Assembly (NCBI RefSeq): GCF_000718095.1
Contig: NZ_JOEI01000001.1
Coordinates: 62,001-126,000 of the forward strand
Length of the DNA: 64,000 bases
Direction of reading: 5' to 3'
Origin: Streptomyces scopuliridis RB72
GTDB taxonomy: Bacteria; Actinomycetota; Actinomycetes; Streptomycetales; Streptomycetaceae
Part shown: positions 48,483 through 60,488 of the stretch, piece by piece
Position numbering within the stretch: the first letter of the stretch is position 1
Layout of the letters: each line of letters opens with the position of its first letter
The notes under the pieces: model-generated
Databases searched by the model: none
Told to the model about the DNA's origin: nothing
Seen by the model: only the letters and a program-made list of their open reading frames with translations
Translations under genes and position numbers: made by a program

Positions 48483-49343
48483 TCACTTCACGGCGCCCGC
48501 GGTCAGGCCGGCGACGAGGTAGCGCTGGAGAAGAAGGAACCCGACGACCACCGGCACGCTGACGACCAGCGAAGCGGCCATGATCTGGTTCCAGTAGACG
48601 TCGTTCTGGGTGGCGTAGCCCTGGAGACCGACGGCGAGGGTCCTGGTGGCGTCGTTGGTCATGACGGAGGCGAAGAGGACTTCGCCCCACGCCGTCATGA
48701 ACGCGTAGACGGCGACGGCGACGATCCCGGGGACCGCGGCGGGTACCACCACACGGAACAGGGCGCGGATGGGTCCGCAGCCGTCCACCATGGCGGCCTC
48801 GTCGAGCTCCCTCGGGATGGAGTCGAAGTATCCGATCAGCATCCAGATGGAGAACGGCAGCGAGAACGTCAGATAGGTGAGGATCAGACCGCCGCGCGAG
48901 CCGTACAGCTCGACGCCTGTGCTGTTCCCGATGTTCACGAAGATCAGGAACAGCGGAAGCAGGAAGAGGATGCCGGGGAACATCTGGGTGGAGAGCACCG
49001 TGACGGTGAAGACACGCTTGCCGCGGAAGCGGTAGCGGCTCACCGCGTAGGCGGCGAACACCGCGATCACCACGGACAGCACCGTCGCCGAACCCGCCAC
49101 GATCAGCGAGTTCACGAAGTACTTGGCGAGCGGGACGGTCTTCCAGATGTCGAAGTACGGGCGGATCGTCAGGTTCGTCGGGAACCACTGGAACTTCCCG
49201 GAGACGTCCTGGAGCGGCTTGAGCGAGCTGCTGACCATCACATAGACGGGCAGCAGCGCGAAGGCCGCCAGCGCCGTCAGTACGACGCGGCGCGTCCAGA
49301 TGAACGACCGCGGCGGTGCGATGGGAGACCTGGGCCTAGACAT
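48483..49343 (-). CDS. Sugar ABC transporter permease (MalG/CebG-like)
   Basis: 286 residues, six TM segments, EAA loop [23 protein letters not shown]. Overlaps the preceding permease by 8 bp. Confidence 0.93.
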   Translation of the reverse strand: MSRPRSPIAPPRSFIWTRRVVLTALAAFALLPVYVMVSSSLKPLQDVSGKFQWFPTNLTIRPYFDIWKTVPLAKYFVNSLIVAGSATVLSVVIAVFAAYAVSRYRFRGKRVFTVTVLSTQMFPGILFLLPLFLIFVNIGNSTGVELYGSRGGLILTYLTFSLPFSIWMLIGYFDSIPRELDEAAMVDGCGPIRALFRVVVPAAVPGIVAVAVYAFMTAWGEVLFASVMTNDATRTLAVGLQGYATQNDVYWNQIMAASLVVSVPVVVGFLLLQRYLVAGLTAGAVK

Positions 49344-50346
49344 CCGAGCCCTTCCTTCCCCGGGAGGTGAGGAACAGATAGACCGCCGTGACCAGCAGCA
49401 GGAAGAGCAGCAGCAGAACGGACATGGCGGATCCCGAGCCGAAGTTCCAGGTGACGAACGACGACTGGTAGATATGGATCGAGATCAGATCCGCCGCTTC
49501 CGGCGCCGACTTGCCGAACAGCACATACGGCGTGTTGAAGTCGTTGAACGTCCACAGGAACAGCACGAGCACCAGCACCTGGTTGACCGGGCGCAGCGAC
49601 GGCAGTGTGATCGTGCGGATCTGCTGCCAGATGCCCGCTCCGTCGATGGAGGCGGCCTCGTAGAGGTCACGCGGGATGTTCTGGAGCGCCGCCATCAGCA
49701 TCAGGAACGCGAAGGGCCAGGACTTCCAGAGCGAGACGACGACCAGCGCGATGAAGCTGTTGTTGCCGATCAGCCAGAACGACGGTCTGTCGGTGAGGCC
49801 GAGCTGGTCGTACAGCACGTGATTGATGAGGCCGTTGTCGTGCTGGAACATGAACGCCCAGGTGATCACCGCCGCGTACACGGGCAGGGCGTACGGGACG
49901 AGGAAGATCGTCCGCAGGACGCTCCGGCCGCGGAAGTTCTCCTGGAGCATGATCGCCGCCGTCACCCCGAACAGCCAGGACAGCCCGACGGAGAGCACGG
50001 TGAAGGCGCAGGTCACCAGGAACGAGTGGAGCAGTGCCTGACCGATCGGGGCATCGAAGTCGATGGCGATCTTGTAGTTGTCGAAGCCGGCGAAGGGGGA
50101 GTTGCCCCAGTTCCGGATGAAGAACTGGGTGAGCTGCCGGAAGCTCACCCAGATCCCGATCACCATCGGGATCAGGTGGATGAGCAGTTCGAGGACGACG
50201 GCGGGCAGCAGCAGGAGATAGGGCAGACCGCCCTGACGGATCCGGTCGGGGATGCGCGGCAGACGCCGTCCGCGCGCACCCCCGCCGTCCGTCTTCTCCG
50301 TATCGCCCGCCTTGTGCCCACTGCTGGGGGTCACGATGACGGTCAT
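49336..50346 (-). CDS. Sugar ABC transporter permease (MalF/CebF-like)
   Basis: 336 residues with a hydrophilic N-terminus (about 1-45) and six TM segments; EAA loop DLYEAASIDGAGIWQQIRTITLP. Starts 10 bp after the binding-protein gene. Confidence 0.93.
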   Translation of the reverse strand: MTVIVTPSSGHKAGDTEKTDGGGARGRRLPRIPDRIRQGGLPYLLLLPAVVLELLIHLIPMVIGIWVSFRQLTQFFIRNWGNSPFAGFDNYKIAIDFDAPIGQALLHSFLVTCAFTVLSVGLSWLFGVTAAIMLQENFRGRSVLRTIFLVPYALPVYAAVITWAFMFQHDNGLINHVLYDQLGLTDRPSFWLIGNNSFIALVVVSLWKSWPFAFLMLMAALQNIPRDLYEAASIDGAGIWQQIRTITLPSLRPVNQVLVLVLFLWTFNDFNTPYVLFGKSAPEAADLISIHIYQSSFVTWNFGSGSAMSVLLLLFLLLVTAVYLFLTSRGRKGSDV

Positions 50347-50356
50347 GGGGAGGGCC

Positions 50357-51670
50357 TCACTGCGCCATCTGCTGCTGGGCCTTGGTCAGGGCCGCCTTGA
50401 CGGATTCGGTGGTCACCGGCTTGCCCGCCGCGGCGTCGGCGAACAGGCCCTTGACGGCCGTGCCGACGGTCGTCTCGAACTGCGACTCGTTCGCGACCTG
50501 GGGGAGCGGCGCGGCGCTGGTGGCCAGGGTGTCGCGCAGGACCTTCACGTCCGAGGCGGAGAACGCCGGGTCCTCCTGCGCGGCCTTGACGGGCGGCACG
50601 GAGCCGTAGGTCTTGTTCAGCAGCTTCTGTTCGGCGTCGCTCGTCATGAACTTCACGAACTTCTTCGCGCCGTCGATGTTCTTGGTGTTGTTGAACACGG
50701 CGATATTGATGCCGGCGACCATGGAGTTGAGGTTCTGGCCGGTGCCGGGAGTGCCGGACGGGACCGGTACGGGCGCCACGCCCCAGTCCTCGGGCTTCAT
50801 GCCCTGGGAGGCGAAGGTCGAGGCCGCGGCCTGCCACAGGACCATGGCCGTCTTGCCCTTGGCGAAGTCCTGGAGGGACTGGTTCTGCGCGTACTCCGCG
50901 TTGCCCGGAGCGATGATCTTGTCCTTGGCCATGAAGTCGATGTACTGCTTCACGGCGGCGACGGCGCCGTCGGAGGTGAAGGTCGGCTTGCCCGCCTTGT
51001 CGAAGAAGTCGGCGCCGTGCTGCTTACCGAGGGCGAAGACCTGGTGGATGTTGTTCGAGAGGTTGGCGCCCTCGGCGCCGAGCGCCCACTTGCCGTCCTT
51101 GGAGATCTTCCTGCCGTCGGCGATCAGCTGGTCCCAGGTGGCCGGCGGCTGTGAGATCCCGGCGTCGGCGAACATCTTCTTGTTGTAGTAGAGCGCGTAC
51201 GCCAGCGAGTACAGCGGCACGGCGGAGGGGTCCTGACCCTCCGCACCGGCCGAGGCGACCGCCGAGTCGACGAACCGGTCCCGGCCGCCGATCGCGTCGA
51301 AGTTCTTCTGGTCCCACGGCAGCAGCGCGCCGGTGGCCTGGAGCGAGGCCGACCAGGTGTTGCCGATGTTCAGCACATCGGGGCCCTGTCCCGAGGTGGT
51401 GGCGGCGAGGATCCGGTTGAGCAGGTCGGCCCAGGGGACCACCTCCAGCTTGACCTTGATCCCGGTTTCCTTCTCGAACTTCTTCAGTTCGGGGGTGAGT
51501 ATCTTCTTGTCCGCCTCGATGCTGGGCCCCTGGTTGGACGCCCAGTAGGTGAGCGTCTTCGGTGACTCGTTGCTGCCACCGCCGCCGGACGAGGAGCCTC
51601 CGCCGCATCCGGCGACGGCGGTGAGGGCACTGGCGAGGGCGATGGCTGCTGCGGCTCTGACTGTGCGCAT
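50357..51670 (-). CDS. Sugar ABC transporter substrate-binding lipoprotein
   Basis: 437 residues, lipobox AVAGC (Cys22) and a Gly/Ser linker, then a family-1 solute-binding domain (TLTYWASNQGPSIEADKK). Operon with two permeases and GH1 suggests beta-linked oligosaccharides. No ATPase gene follows, so a shared MsiK-type ATPase is expected. Controlled by the promoter at 51743-51771, whose -10 lies in a ROK-type dyad. Confidence 0.93.
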   Translation of the reverse strand: MRTVRAAAAIALASALTAVAGCGGGSSSGGGGSNESPKTLTYWASNQGPSIEADKKILTPELKKFEKETGIKVKLEVVPWADLLNRILAATTSGQGPDVLNIGNTWSASLQATGALLPWDQKNFDAIGGRDRFVDSAVASAGAEGQDPSAVPLYSLAYALYYNKKMFADAGISQPPATWDQLIADGRKISKDGKWALGAEGANLSNNIHQVFALGKQHGADFFDKAGKPTFTSDGAVAAVKQYIDFMAKDKIIAPGNAEYAQNQSLQDFAKGKTAMVLWQAAASTFASQGMKPEDWGVAPVPVPSGTPGTGQNLNSMVAGINIAVFNNTKNIDGAKKFVKFMTSDAEQKLLNKTYGSVPPVKAAQEDPAFSASDVKVLRDTLATSAAPLPQVANESQFETTVGTAVKGLFADAAAGKPVTTESVKAALTKAQQQMAQ

Positions 51671-51700
51671 GTGAGGTGGCCCCTTTCCGGGGATGGCTGC

Positions 51701-51715
51701 GTTCGAGAGTCGAAC
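51701..51715. promoter_or_regulatory. Leader dyad of the GH1 importer operon
   Basis: GTTCGA-GAG-TCGAAC, 15 bp, between the predicted start point and ATG 51670. Possible second operator. Confidence 0.4.
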
Positions 51716-51726
51716 GGCCTCCATGA

Positions 51727-51749
51727 CTTAATTTATGACGTGATTTAAG
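51727..51749. promoter_or_regulatory. ROK operator candidate overlapping the -10 box
   Basis: CTTAATTTA-TGACG-TGATTTAAG: 9-bp arms with seven pairs matched. AT-rich dyads of this kind are typical of ROK (NagC/XylR) regulators. Confidence 0.6.
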
Positions 51750-51771
51750 AGGTGAGCGAAGGTCGCGTCAA
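51743..51771 (-). promoter_or_regulatory. Promoter of the ABC-GH1 operon
   Basis: Minus strand: -35 TTGACG (51766-51771), 17 bp, -10 TTAAAT (51743-51748). Confidence 0.65.
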
Positions 51772-51812
51772 GGTCTGCGACCGGGGTATGTTGCGTCCAG
51801 GGAAGGAGCAAC

Positions 51813-53177
51813 ATGGCAGAACGCAGCAGACGGACGGTGCGTGACCTGCGCAGGGGGAACCGTGCCCGGGTTGTGCAACGGTTGTATTTCGACGGTCCGC
51901 TGAGCCGCCAGGAGCTCGGACCCGCCACCGGTCTGAGTTCAGGATCCATCAGCAACGTCGTGGCGGAACTGGCAGCCGAGGGCCTCCTGGAAGAAGCCGG
52001 CGTGGTCGATTCCGACGGCGGCCGTCCCCGTACCCTGCTGCGGGTCGCACCCGGCGGCGGCCTGCTCATCGGCATCGACATAGGCGAGACCCGCGTCCGG
52101 GTCGAGCTGTTCGATCTGTCGCTCACCGAACTGGCCCGCACCGACCGGCTGCTGGGCCCCGCCCGGCACGGCTACGACGTCGAACGCATCGTGAACCATG
52201 TCCGTATCGGCGTCTCCGATGTACTGCGCGACGCCGGGGCCGATCCGGAGCGGCTCCTCGGCATCGGCATCGGAGTCCCCGGCATCATCGAACGCGGCGG
52301 CCCGGCCGGAGCCACGGTCCACGGCCCCACCATCGGCTGGCACGCGGTGCCCTTCGAGAAGCTGCTCCGCGCGGTCCTCGAAGTCCCCTCCGACGTACCG
52401 CTGTTCATCGACAACGGTGCCAAGACCCTCGGCCAGGCGGAGATGTGGTTCGGCGGCGGCCGGGGCGCGGGCACCGCCGCCATCGCGCTCATCGGCTCCG
52501 GCATCGGCGCGAGCGTCATCCACGGCGGCGCCCTGATCGAGGAGAGCGGCCGGGGCAGCGCCCTCGAATGGGGCCACACCACCGTGCGGATGCGCGGCCG
52601 TCGCTGCCGCTGCGGCTCCATCGGCTGTCTGGAGGCGTACGCCGGAGCGGAGGCGCTGCGCGAACGCTGGTGCGAGGCGGGCGGTTCGCTCCCCGAGGAC
52701 GCGGACGACGAGACCGCGATCGCCGCCCTGCTGGTCGCGGCCTTCCCCGGACCCGGAGGGCCCCCGCCCGACCCGCTGGCCGTCTCGCTCCTGGACGACA
52801 CCGCCGAATGCCTGGGCGCGGCGGTCGGCGATCTGATCAATCTGTTCCTGCCCGAGCGCATCCTGCTCGGCGGCTGGGCCGGGCTGCTCATCGGCCCGCA
52901 TCTGCTGCCCGCGATCCGGCGCCACGCGGAGCAGTACGCACTGGGCCACGCGGCGGCGCGTACCACGATCGAGCTGGGCGAACTGGGCCCGGACGCGGTC
53001 ACGGTCGGCGCGGCCACGCTGCCGCTCGCCGCGTTCCTCGCCCGGGGCGGGAGCCGCCGGAGCGTTCCCGGTCAGGCGGCTCCCGCCCCGGGCGAGCCGG
53101 CCGGGGTGGCGGCGCCGCAGCGCTGGCGGCGCGCCTCCGCCTCCTCCGCGGCTCCCGCCACGTCGGAGCCCTCATGA
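51813..53177 (+). CDS. ROK family transcriptional regulator
   Basis: 454 residues. N-terminal winged HTH (about 8-65: LSRQELGPATGLSSGSISNVV) and the ROK sugar-binding domain with GIDIGETRVRVELFD and the zinc motif CRCGSIGCLEAYAG. A Pro/Ala-rich C-terminal tail (about 420-454) is extra. AAGGAG precedes the ATG. Divergent from the ABC-GH1 operon, with an AT-rich dyad on that operon's -10, so probably its repressor. Confidence 0.93.
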   Translation: MAERSRRTVRDLRRGNRARVVQRLYFDGPLSRQELGPATGLSSGSISNVVAELAAEGLLEEAGVVDSDGGRPRTLLRVAPGGGLLIGIDIGETRVRVELFDLSLTELARTDRLLGPARHGYDVERIVNHVRIGVSDVLRDAGADPERLLGIGIGVPGIIERGGPAGATVHGPTIGWHAVPFEKLLRAVLEVPSDVPLFIDNGAKTLGQAEMWFGGGRGAGTAAIALIGSGIGASVIHGGALIEESGRGSALEWGHTTVRMRGRRCRCGSIGCLEAYAGAEALRERWCEAGGSLPEDADDETAIAALLVAAFPGPGGPPPDPLAVSLLDDTAECLGAAVGDLINLFLPERILLGGWAGLLIGPHLLPAIRRHAEQYALGHAAARTTIELGELGPDAVTVGAATLPLAAFLARGGSRRSVPGQAAPAPGEPAGVAAPQRWRRASASSAAPATSEPS

Positions 53178-53190
53178 CGGGCGCGGTCAC

Positions 53191-53298
53191 GGGCTGAACA
53201 GGCTCCGGGCTGAACCGGCTCCGGGTTGAACTGGATCCCGGGCTGAACCGGTCCCGGGCTGAACCGGTCCCGGGCCGGCCGGCTCCGGGCCGGCCGGG
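53191..53298. repeat. Degenerate 16-bp tandem repeats between convergent genes
   Basis: About seven units derived from GGGCTGAACCGGTCCC, two of them identical; the last two change to GGGCCGGCCGG. GC-rich and partly self-complementary, so may also stop transcription. Confidence 0.8.
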
Positions 53299-53322
53299 AC
53301 GCCGGGGTGCGTACGCGGACCC

Positions 53323-54489
53323 TCAGGCCGATCCGCGTACCACCAGCGACGGTTCGAAGATCACCGACGTCACCGCGCGGTCCGACCCGGCGAGCCGGTC
53401 GAGCAGCAGCCGGGCCATCTCCGCCGCCATCTCCTCCACCGGCTGCCGGACGGTGGTCAGCGGCGGCCGGCACGCGACGGCCGCGCTGCTGTCGTCGAAC
53501 CCGATCACCGCCACGTCCTCGGGCACCCGTCTGCCGTGCTCCCGCAGTACATGGCAGGCCCCCACCGCCATCACGTCGTTCGCCGCGAACACACCGTCCA
53601 GATCCGGGTGTTCGGCCAGCAGCCGGGCCATGGCCGCCTCACCGCTCTCCTGGGTGAACCGGCCCTCGGCGAGGGGGAGGTACGGCTGCCCGGCGCGCGC
53701 CATCGTGTCGCGGAAACCCGCCAGCCGGTCCTGCCCCGCGGGCACGTCCAGCGGTCCGGTGATCGTGGCGATCCGGCGGCAGCCGCGTGCCAGCAGATGT
53801 TCGGCGGCCAGCCGCGCGCCGTCCTGGTGGGCGAGATCGACATAGCTGATCCGAGTGGGCCGGGAGGGGCGCGCGTACAGAACGGCGGGCAGCCCGGCGT
53901 CCGTGATCAGGGCGGGCAGCGGATCGTCGGCGTGGGTCGACACGACCAGGGCGCCGTCGGCGCTGCCCTGACGGAGATACGAGACGACCTCGTCGCGGGC
54001 GCGCGAGGTCTCGGCGAACATCAGGACCGGGTACATCCCGCGCGGCCGGAGGTAGTTGACGACCCCCGTCACCACCCGGCCGAAGAACGGGTCGGCGAAC
54101 ACCTGGGCGGTGAAGGAGGCCCCGGCCCCGCCGTCGGGCTCATCGGGGTCGTGCGCGCCGCGGGTCGATCCGGCGTGGTGCCCGCCACCGTCGCCGCCCG
54201 TCGATCCCGCGGGGTGCGCGCCGCCGGTCTCGTCCTCCGGAGTCGGATCGTCCCCCGCGCCCGAGACCACCAGGGCGATTGCGTCCGTACGACGGGTCAC
54301 CAGGGAGCGGGCCGCGCGGTTGGGGGTGTAGCCGGTCGCGGCCACCGCCTGCCGTACGGATTCCTGTATCACCGGGTCGACATTGCGGACCCCGTTGACG
54401 ACCCGTGAGACCGTGGCGCGCGAGACGCCGGCCGCTCGCGCCACATCCTCCAGCGTGGGTGAACCGGCCGGTCTCGGGTCTTCCGTCAT
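53323..54489 (-). CDS. LacI family regulator with a long interdomain insert
   Basis: 388 residues. HTH (12-58: TLEDVARAAGVSRATVSRVVNG), hinge AARSLVTRRT, then the effector domain resuming at FADPFFGRVV. Between them (about 78-124) is a Gly/His/Asp/Ser-rich insert with repeated AGST that normal LacI proteins (about 340 residues) lack. Starts 16 bp after the GH3 stop on the same strand. Operator C lies in the end of the GH3 gene, so the pair is probably autoregulated; it is the best candidate to bind GAGAGCGCTCTC. Confidence 0.9.
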   Translation of the reverse strand: MTEDPRPAGSPTLEDVARAAGVSRATVSRVVNGVRNVDPVIQESVRQAVAATGYTPNRAARSLVTRRTDAIALVVSGAGDDPTPEDETGGAHPAGSTGGDGGGHHAGSTRGAHDPDEPDGGAGASFTAQVFADPFFGRVVTGVVNYLRPRGMYPVLMFAETSRARDEVVSYLRQGSADGALVVSTHADDPLPALITDAGLPAVLYARPSRPTRISYVDLAHQDGARLAAEHLLARGCRRIATITGPLDVPAGQDRLAGFRDTMARAGQPYLPLAEGRFTQESGEAAMARLLAEHPDLDGVFAANDVMAVGACHVLREHGRRVPEDVAVIGFDDSSAAVACRPPLTTVRQPVEEMAAEMARLLLDRLAGSDRAVTSVIFEPSLVVRGSA

Positions 54490-54505
54490 GCCCCCATTTA
54501 TAGCA

Positions 54506-57073
54506 TCAGCGGAGAGCGCTCTCCGTGGCCGCCCCCGGTGACCGCCCGGGAGGCCCGGACACCGTGATCACCGCGCTGAGCGGCAGGTCTCCGGCCGACC
54601 GGCCGCCGCGCAGCAGCAGCTCGCCCGGCACGGTCTCCCAGCGGTGGCGCTCCATCGACCAGCGCTCCGTCGCCCGGCCGTCCACCCGTACCACCGCGAC
54701 GACTTCCTCGCCCGGGTCCGCGACGACCGCCGCGTAACCGACGAGTCGCCGCACGGGTGGTTCGCCCGTGAGCGAGGGCCCGGCCGCATAGAGCTGGACC
54801 ACCTCACGGCCCCGTCTGGGGCCCGTGTTGCGCAGCCGTATCCGTACGTCGAAGGGCCGGCCCGCGATCACCTCGGACGGTGCCTCCATCGCCCCGTACG
54901 ACCAGCCGGTGTAGCCCAGACCGTGGCCGAACCAGTAGGCGGGAGAGGTGCCCGAGCGCAGCCACGCGCGATAGCCGATGAACGGACCCTCGGCGTAGTG
55001 GAGTCGACCCCGCTCCGGTCGGATGCGCAGGACGGGCACGTCCTCCTCGGCAGCCGCCCAGGTGGTGGGCAGCCGGCCGCCCGGCTCGGCGTGGCCGAAC
55101 AGTACGTCGGCCAGCCCGTCCCCGGCCTCCTGCCCCGGGAACCAGGCGAGCAGCAGCGCGGGCACCTCGGCGCGCCAGGGGAGTGCGACGGGGCCGCCCG
55201 TGTTGAGGATCACGACCGTACGGGGATTGGCGCGGACCACGGCCCGTATCAACGCGTCCTGGCCGTCGGGCAGTCCGAGCGTGTCGCGGTCGCGGCCCTC
55301 CGACTCGCTCTCCTCGGTGGTGCCCACGACGACCACGGCGGCGTCCGCGTCCCGGGCCGCGGCGACGGCCGAGGCGAGCGCCGTCGCGGCGTCGCCCAGG
55401 GGCGGGGCGGCGGCCAGGATCGTCGCCACACCGGTGCCGGGGGCGAGTCCGCGCCGGGCGACCACCTCCACCTCCTCTCCGGCCGCCAGCGCGGTACGTA
55501 CGGACCGGTACGGCGGGGCGACATGGACCCGGGTCGGATCGTCGGAGTCCAGCGGGAAGGTGCCCGACAGCAGGGTCCGGCCCGCGACGGCGAGGGAGAG
55601 CGGTCCCCAGCCGCCGACCGCGAGCGTCCACTCGCCCTCCTGGCGGGGCCGGATCAGGGCCCGGATCTCCACGGTCTCCGCGCCCGCCACCCTGGCCGGT
55701 TCCACGATCCGGCCGGACAGCCGGTGCTCCGCGTGGAGTTCGGCGCCGTCGGCGTCCAACAGCCGTACCAGTACGCCCGGTTCACCGCTGACGGGATCGC
55801 GGGTGGGCGGCCCGTCGGTCCGTACCGGATCCAGCGGCCTGGGCAGCGCGCTCGGGGGCAGGCCGGGGGAGTACGTCACCTCGGCGGTCCCGGCCAGGGC
55901 CGCCCTGATGCCGTCCAGCGGCGAGACCAGCGAGGCGGGGAACACCTCCGCGCTGCCGCCGCCCTGGATCCGTACCGCCGCGGCATGCGCCCCGATGACC
56001 GCGACGGAGCGCAGCCGCGCGGGGTCGAGGGGCAGCAACTCCCCGTCATTGCGCAGCAGGACGGTGCCCGCGGCGACCGCACGGCGCAGCAGCGCGCGGG
56101 GCGGGGCCCCGGGCGCGGCAGTCGGCGGGTCCGTCGGCCGCCGTACCCGGGGTGGACCGCCCAGGGCGCCCACCCGGTCGGCCAGCCGGAGCAGTCGCCG
56201 TACCTTGTCGTCGATCCGTTCCATGGGGACGAGCCCCTGCTCCACGGCGGCACGCAGCCCGTCCGCCCATGGACCGCCGGGGCCCGGCATCGCCAGGTCC
56301 TGCGCGGCGCGGGCCGTGTCGAGCAGGGAGCGCACCGCGCCCCAGTCGGAGACGACCGGGCCGTCGAAGCCCCACTCGCTCTTGAGCGGCTGTTCCAGCA
56401 GCGGCGCCGCCGCCATCGTGACCCCGTTGACCTGGTTGTACGCGGACATCACCACCCGGACACCGGCCTCGACGGCGGCTTCGAAGGGGGCGAGATAGAC
56501 CTCGCGCAGCGTCTGTTCGTCCACCCGCACATCCACGGTGAGCCGGTCGGTCTCCGCGTCGTTGGCGACGAAGTGCTTGGCGGTGGCCGCGACACCGCCG
56601 GACTGGACGCCGCCGATCAGCGCGGCGCCGGTGCGCCCCGTCAGCAGCGGGTCCTCGGAGAAGCACTCGAAGTGCCGCCCGCCCAGCGGTGACCGGTGCA
56701 GATTGAGGGTGGGCGCGAGCAGGACGTCGACGCCCTTGCGCCGGGCCTCCGTGGCGAGCAGTCCGCCCAGCTCGGCGGCCAGTTCGTCGTCCCAGGCGGC
56801 GGCGAGCGCGGTGGGGGAGGGCAGGACGAGCGAGGTGTCCCGTTCGTCCCAGGCGTCGCCGCGTACCCCCGCCGGCCCGTCGGAGAAGGTGAGCGCCCGC
56901 AGTCCGATGGCCGGTTCGGCGTACGTGCGCCAATTGCTCGCGCCCGTCAGCAGACGCACCTTCTGTCCGAGATCCAGCTTCTCCAGCAGATGGCCGATCT
57001 CTTCGCCGGTCAGGCCCGCCCCGTCCATGCCTGCTCCGTTCAGCCCCGCCGCGTTCTTCCCCGCCCCGTTCAT
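54506..57073 (-). CDS. Beta-glucosidase, glycoside hydrolase family 3, with PA14 insert
   Basis: 855 residues, no signal peptide, so cytoplasmic. GH3 N-domain (nucleophile Asp243 in VVSDWGAV; substrate-binding AKHFVAND), C-domain with a PA14-like insertion (about 410-540), and a C-terminal fibronectin-III-like domain. PA14 in GH3 narrows the active site toward short oligosaccharides. The N-terminus is a repeat (NGAGK, NAAGL, NGAGM, DGAGL) from a 15-bp DNA repeat; an internal ATG at 57028 exists, but AAGGGGG supports 57073. Confidence 0.93.
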   Translation of the reverse strand: MNGAGKNAAGLNGAGMDGAGLTGEEIGHLLEKLDLGQKVRLLTGASNWRTYAEPAIGLRALTFSDGPAGVRGDAWDERDTSLVLPSPTALAAAWDDELAAELGGLLATEARRKGVDVLLAPTLNLHRSPLGGRHFECFSEDPLLTGRTGAALIGGVQSGGVAATAKHFVANDAETDRLTVDVRVDEQTLREVYLAPFEAAVEAGVRVVMSAYNQVNGVTMAAAPLLEQPLKSEWGFDGPVVSDWGAVRSLLDTARAAQDLAMPGPGGPWADGLRAAVEQGLVPMERIDDKVRRLLRLADRVGALGGPPRVRRPTDPPTAAPGAPPRALLRRAVAAGTVLLRNDGELLPLDPARLRSVAVIGAHAAAVRIQGGGSAEVFPASLVSPLDGIRAALAGTAEVTYSPGLPPSALPRPLDPVRTDGPPTRDPVSGEPGVLVRLLDADGAELHAEHRLSGRIVEPARVAGAETVEIRALIRPRQEGEWTLAVGGWGPLSLAVAGRTLLSGTFPLDSDDPTRVHVAPPYRSVRTALAAGEEVEVVARRGLAPGTGVATILAAAPPLGDAATALASAVAAARDADAAVVVVGTTEESESEGRDRDTLGLPDGQDALIRAVVRANPRTVVILNTGGPVALPWRAEVPALLLAWFPGQEAGDGLADVLFGHAEPGGRLPTTWAAAEEDVPVLRIRPERGRLHYAEGPFIGYRAWLRSGTSPAYWFGHGLGYTGWSYGAMEAPSEVIAGRPFDVRIRLRNTGPRRGREVVQLYAAGPSLTGEPPVRRLVGYAAVVADPGEEVVAVVRVDGRATERWSMERHRWETVPGELLLRGGRSAGDLPLSAVITVSGPPGRSPGAATESALR
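54511..54524. promoter_or_regulatory. LacI-type operator C
   Basis: GGAGAGCGCTCTCC inside the last codons of the GH3 gene (ESALR), 22-35 bp before the lacI ATG. May adjust lacI expression within the operon. Confidence 0.65.
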
Positions 57074-57093
57074 GCCTGCCCCCTTCGCGCGAT

Positions 57094-57109
57094 GGGAGAG
57101 CGCTCTCCC
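57094..57109. promoter_or_regulatory. LacI-type operator D
   Basis: GGGAGAGCGCTCTCCC between the GH3 promoter and its ATG; identical to operator B. Confidence 0.72.
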
Positions 57110-57122
57110 GCTCCCCTCGCAC

Positions 57123-57152
57123 AGATTCCCCGGACCCCGGCGGCCCTGTCAA
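57123..57152 (-). promoter_or_regulatory. Promoter of the GH3-lacI operon
   Basis: Minus strand: -35 TTGACA (57147-57152), 18 bp, -10 GAATCT (57123-57128), followed by operator D. Confidence 0.6.
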
Positions 57153-57239
57153 CGGCGGCCAATATGCGGCTCCTTGAGACGCGGCCGGGTCCGGGGTGGC
57201 ACGCTGAGTGCTCAGGGGCGGCCGGGGAGTAGCTGAGGT

Positions 57240-59569
<2,330 letters not shown>

Positions 59570-59668
59570 GGGGCCACGATCTCTCGCCGGCGTGATTTCG
59601 GCGTCGTCCTGTAGAGGTCATTCCGGCGTACTGCTGTCGTAGTACAGAGTGGGGCGGGATGTAGTCCT

Positions 59669-60445
59669 ATGGAGGGGATGGGCGGGATGGACCGGGTGGA
59701 AGGTACGGACCGGATCGGGCCGGCGGACCTGGAGCCCGTCCTGGCGCGGGTCGCGGCCGTGGGCGGATTCTTCGCCCTGCGCACGGGAGCACCCGCCGCC
59801 GGCCATGCTCCGCTGGCCCGGGTGTACGCGGGCGACATCGCCCCGCTCACCGCCCGCGTCGACAAGGTCGCGGCCCGGCTGCGCGCGCCCGAGCGCAGGA
59901 TCGGTGCCTCCGTGGCGCAGCTCGGCCTCGCGGCCCGGCTCTGGTCGATCGCGCTCGGCGGCGCCGTACTCGCGGACACGGTCCCCGATCTGGACCCGCG
60001 CCGCCTCCACTGGGACCCGGAGCTGACCTCACCGGACGATCTCCTGCTGACCGGCCCGCGCGCGCTGCCCGGCACCGCCGAGGCCGTGCGCGAGGTGGTG
60101 CAGTACGGCCATCTCGTCCCGCTCGCCGAGGCCCTGCGACGCGATGGCCGGATCTCGCCCCGGCTGCTGTGGGGAAACGCGGGCTCCGCGCTGGCCGGAG
60201 CCGTACGGGAACTGACCGTCTGGGGAGAGGCGAACGGCAGGCCGGAGGTGGCGGAACGGGCCGGGGCGCTGGCCGCCGAGCTGTTCGCCCACCCGGACCT
60301 GCGCGGCACGGGAGATGCGGTGGCCGGATCGTTTCGCCGGCGCAGCTGCTGTCTCTACTACCGGTGCCCGTCGGGCGGGCTGTGCGGGGACTGCGTCTTC
60401 GACCGGCCACCGCGGCGGTCTTCCGCACGGACGGTTTCCGGGTGA
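59669..60445 (+). CDS. FhuF-like (2Fe-2S) protein, putative ferric-siderophore reductase
   Basis: 258 residues. The C-terminal FhuF iron-sulfur motif RRSCCLYYRCPSGGLCGDC has Cys227, Cys228, Cys239 and Cys242. The N-terminal helical part matches the actinobacterial FhuF-like group. Likely releases iron from siderophores in the cytoplasm, though no siderophore gene is nearby. Several Met codons (59669, 59681, 59690) are possible starts. Ends 43 bp before glgA. Confidence 0.85.
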   Translation: MEGMGGMDRVEGTDRIGPADLEPVLARVAAVGGFFALRTGAPAAGHAPLARVYAGDIAPLTARVDKVAARLRAPERRIGASVAQLGLAARLWSIALGGAVLADTVPDLDPRRLHWDPELTSPDDLLLTGPRALPGTAEAVREVVQYGHLVPLAEALRRDGRISPRLLWGNAGSALAGAVRELTVWGEANGRPEVAERAGALAAELFAHPDLRGTGDAVAGSFRRRSCCLYYRCPSGGLCGDCVFDRPPRRSSARTVSG

Positions 60446-60488
60446 CCATGACAGGGCTGCGATCGCCGGGCGAGGACGGGGGGATGGC

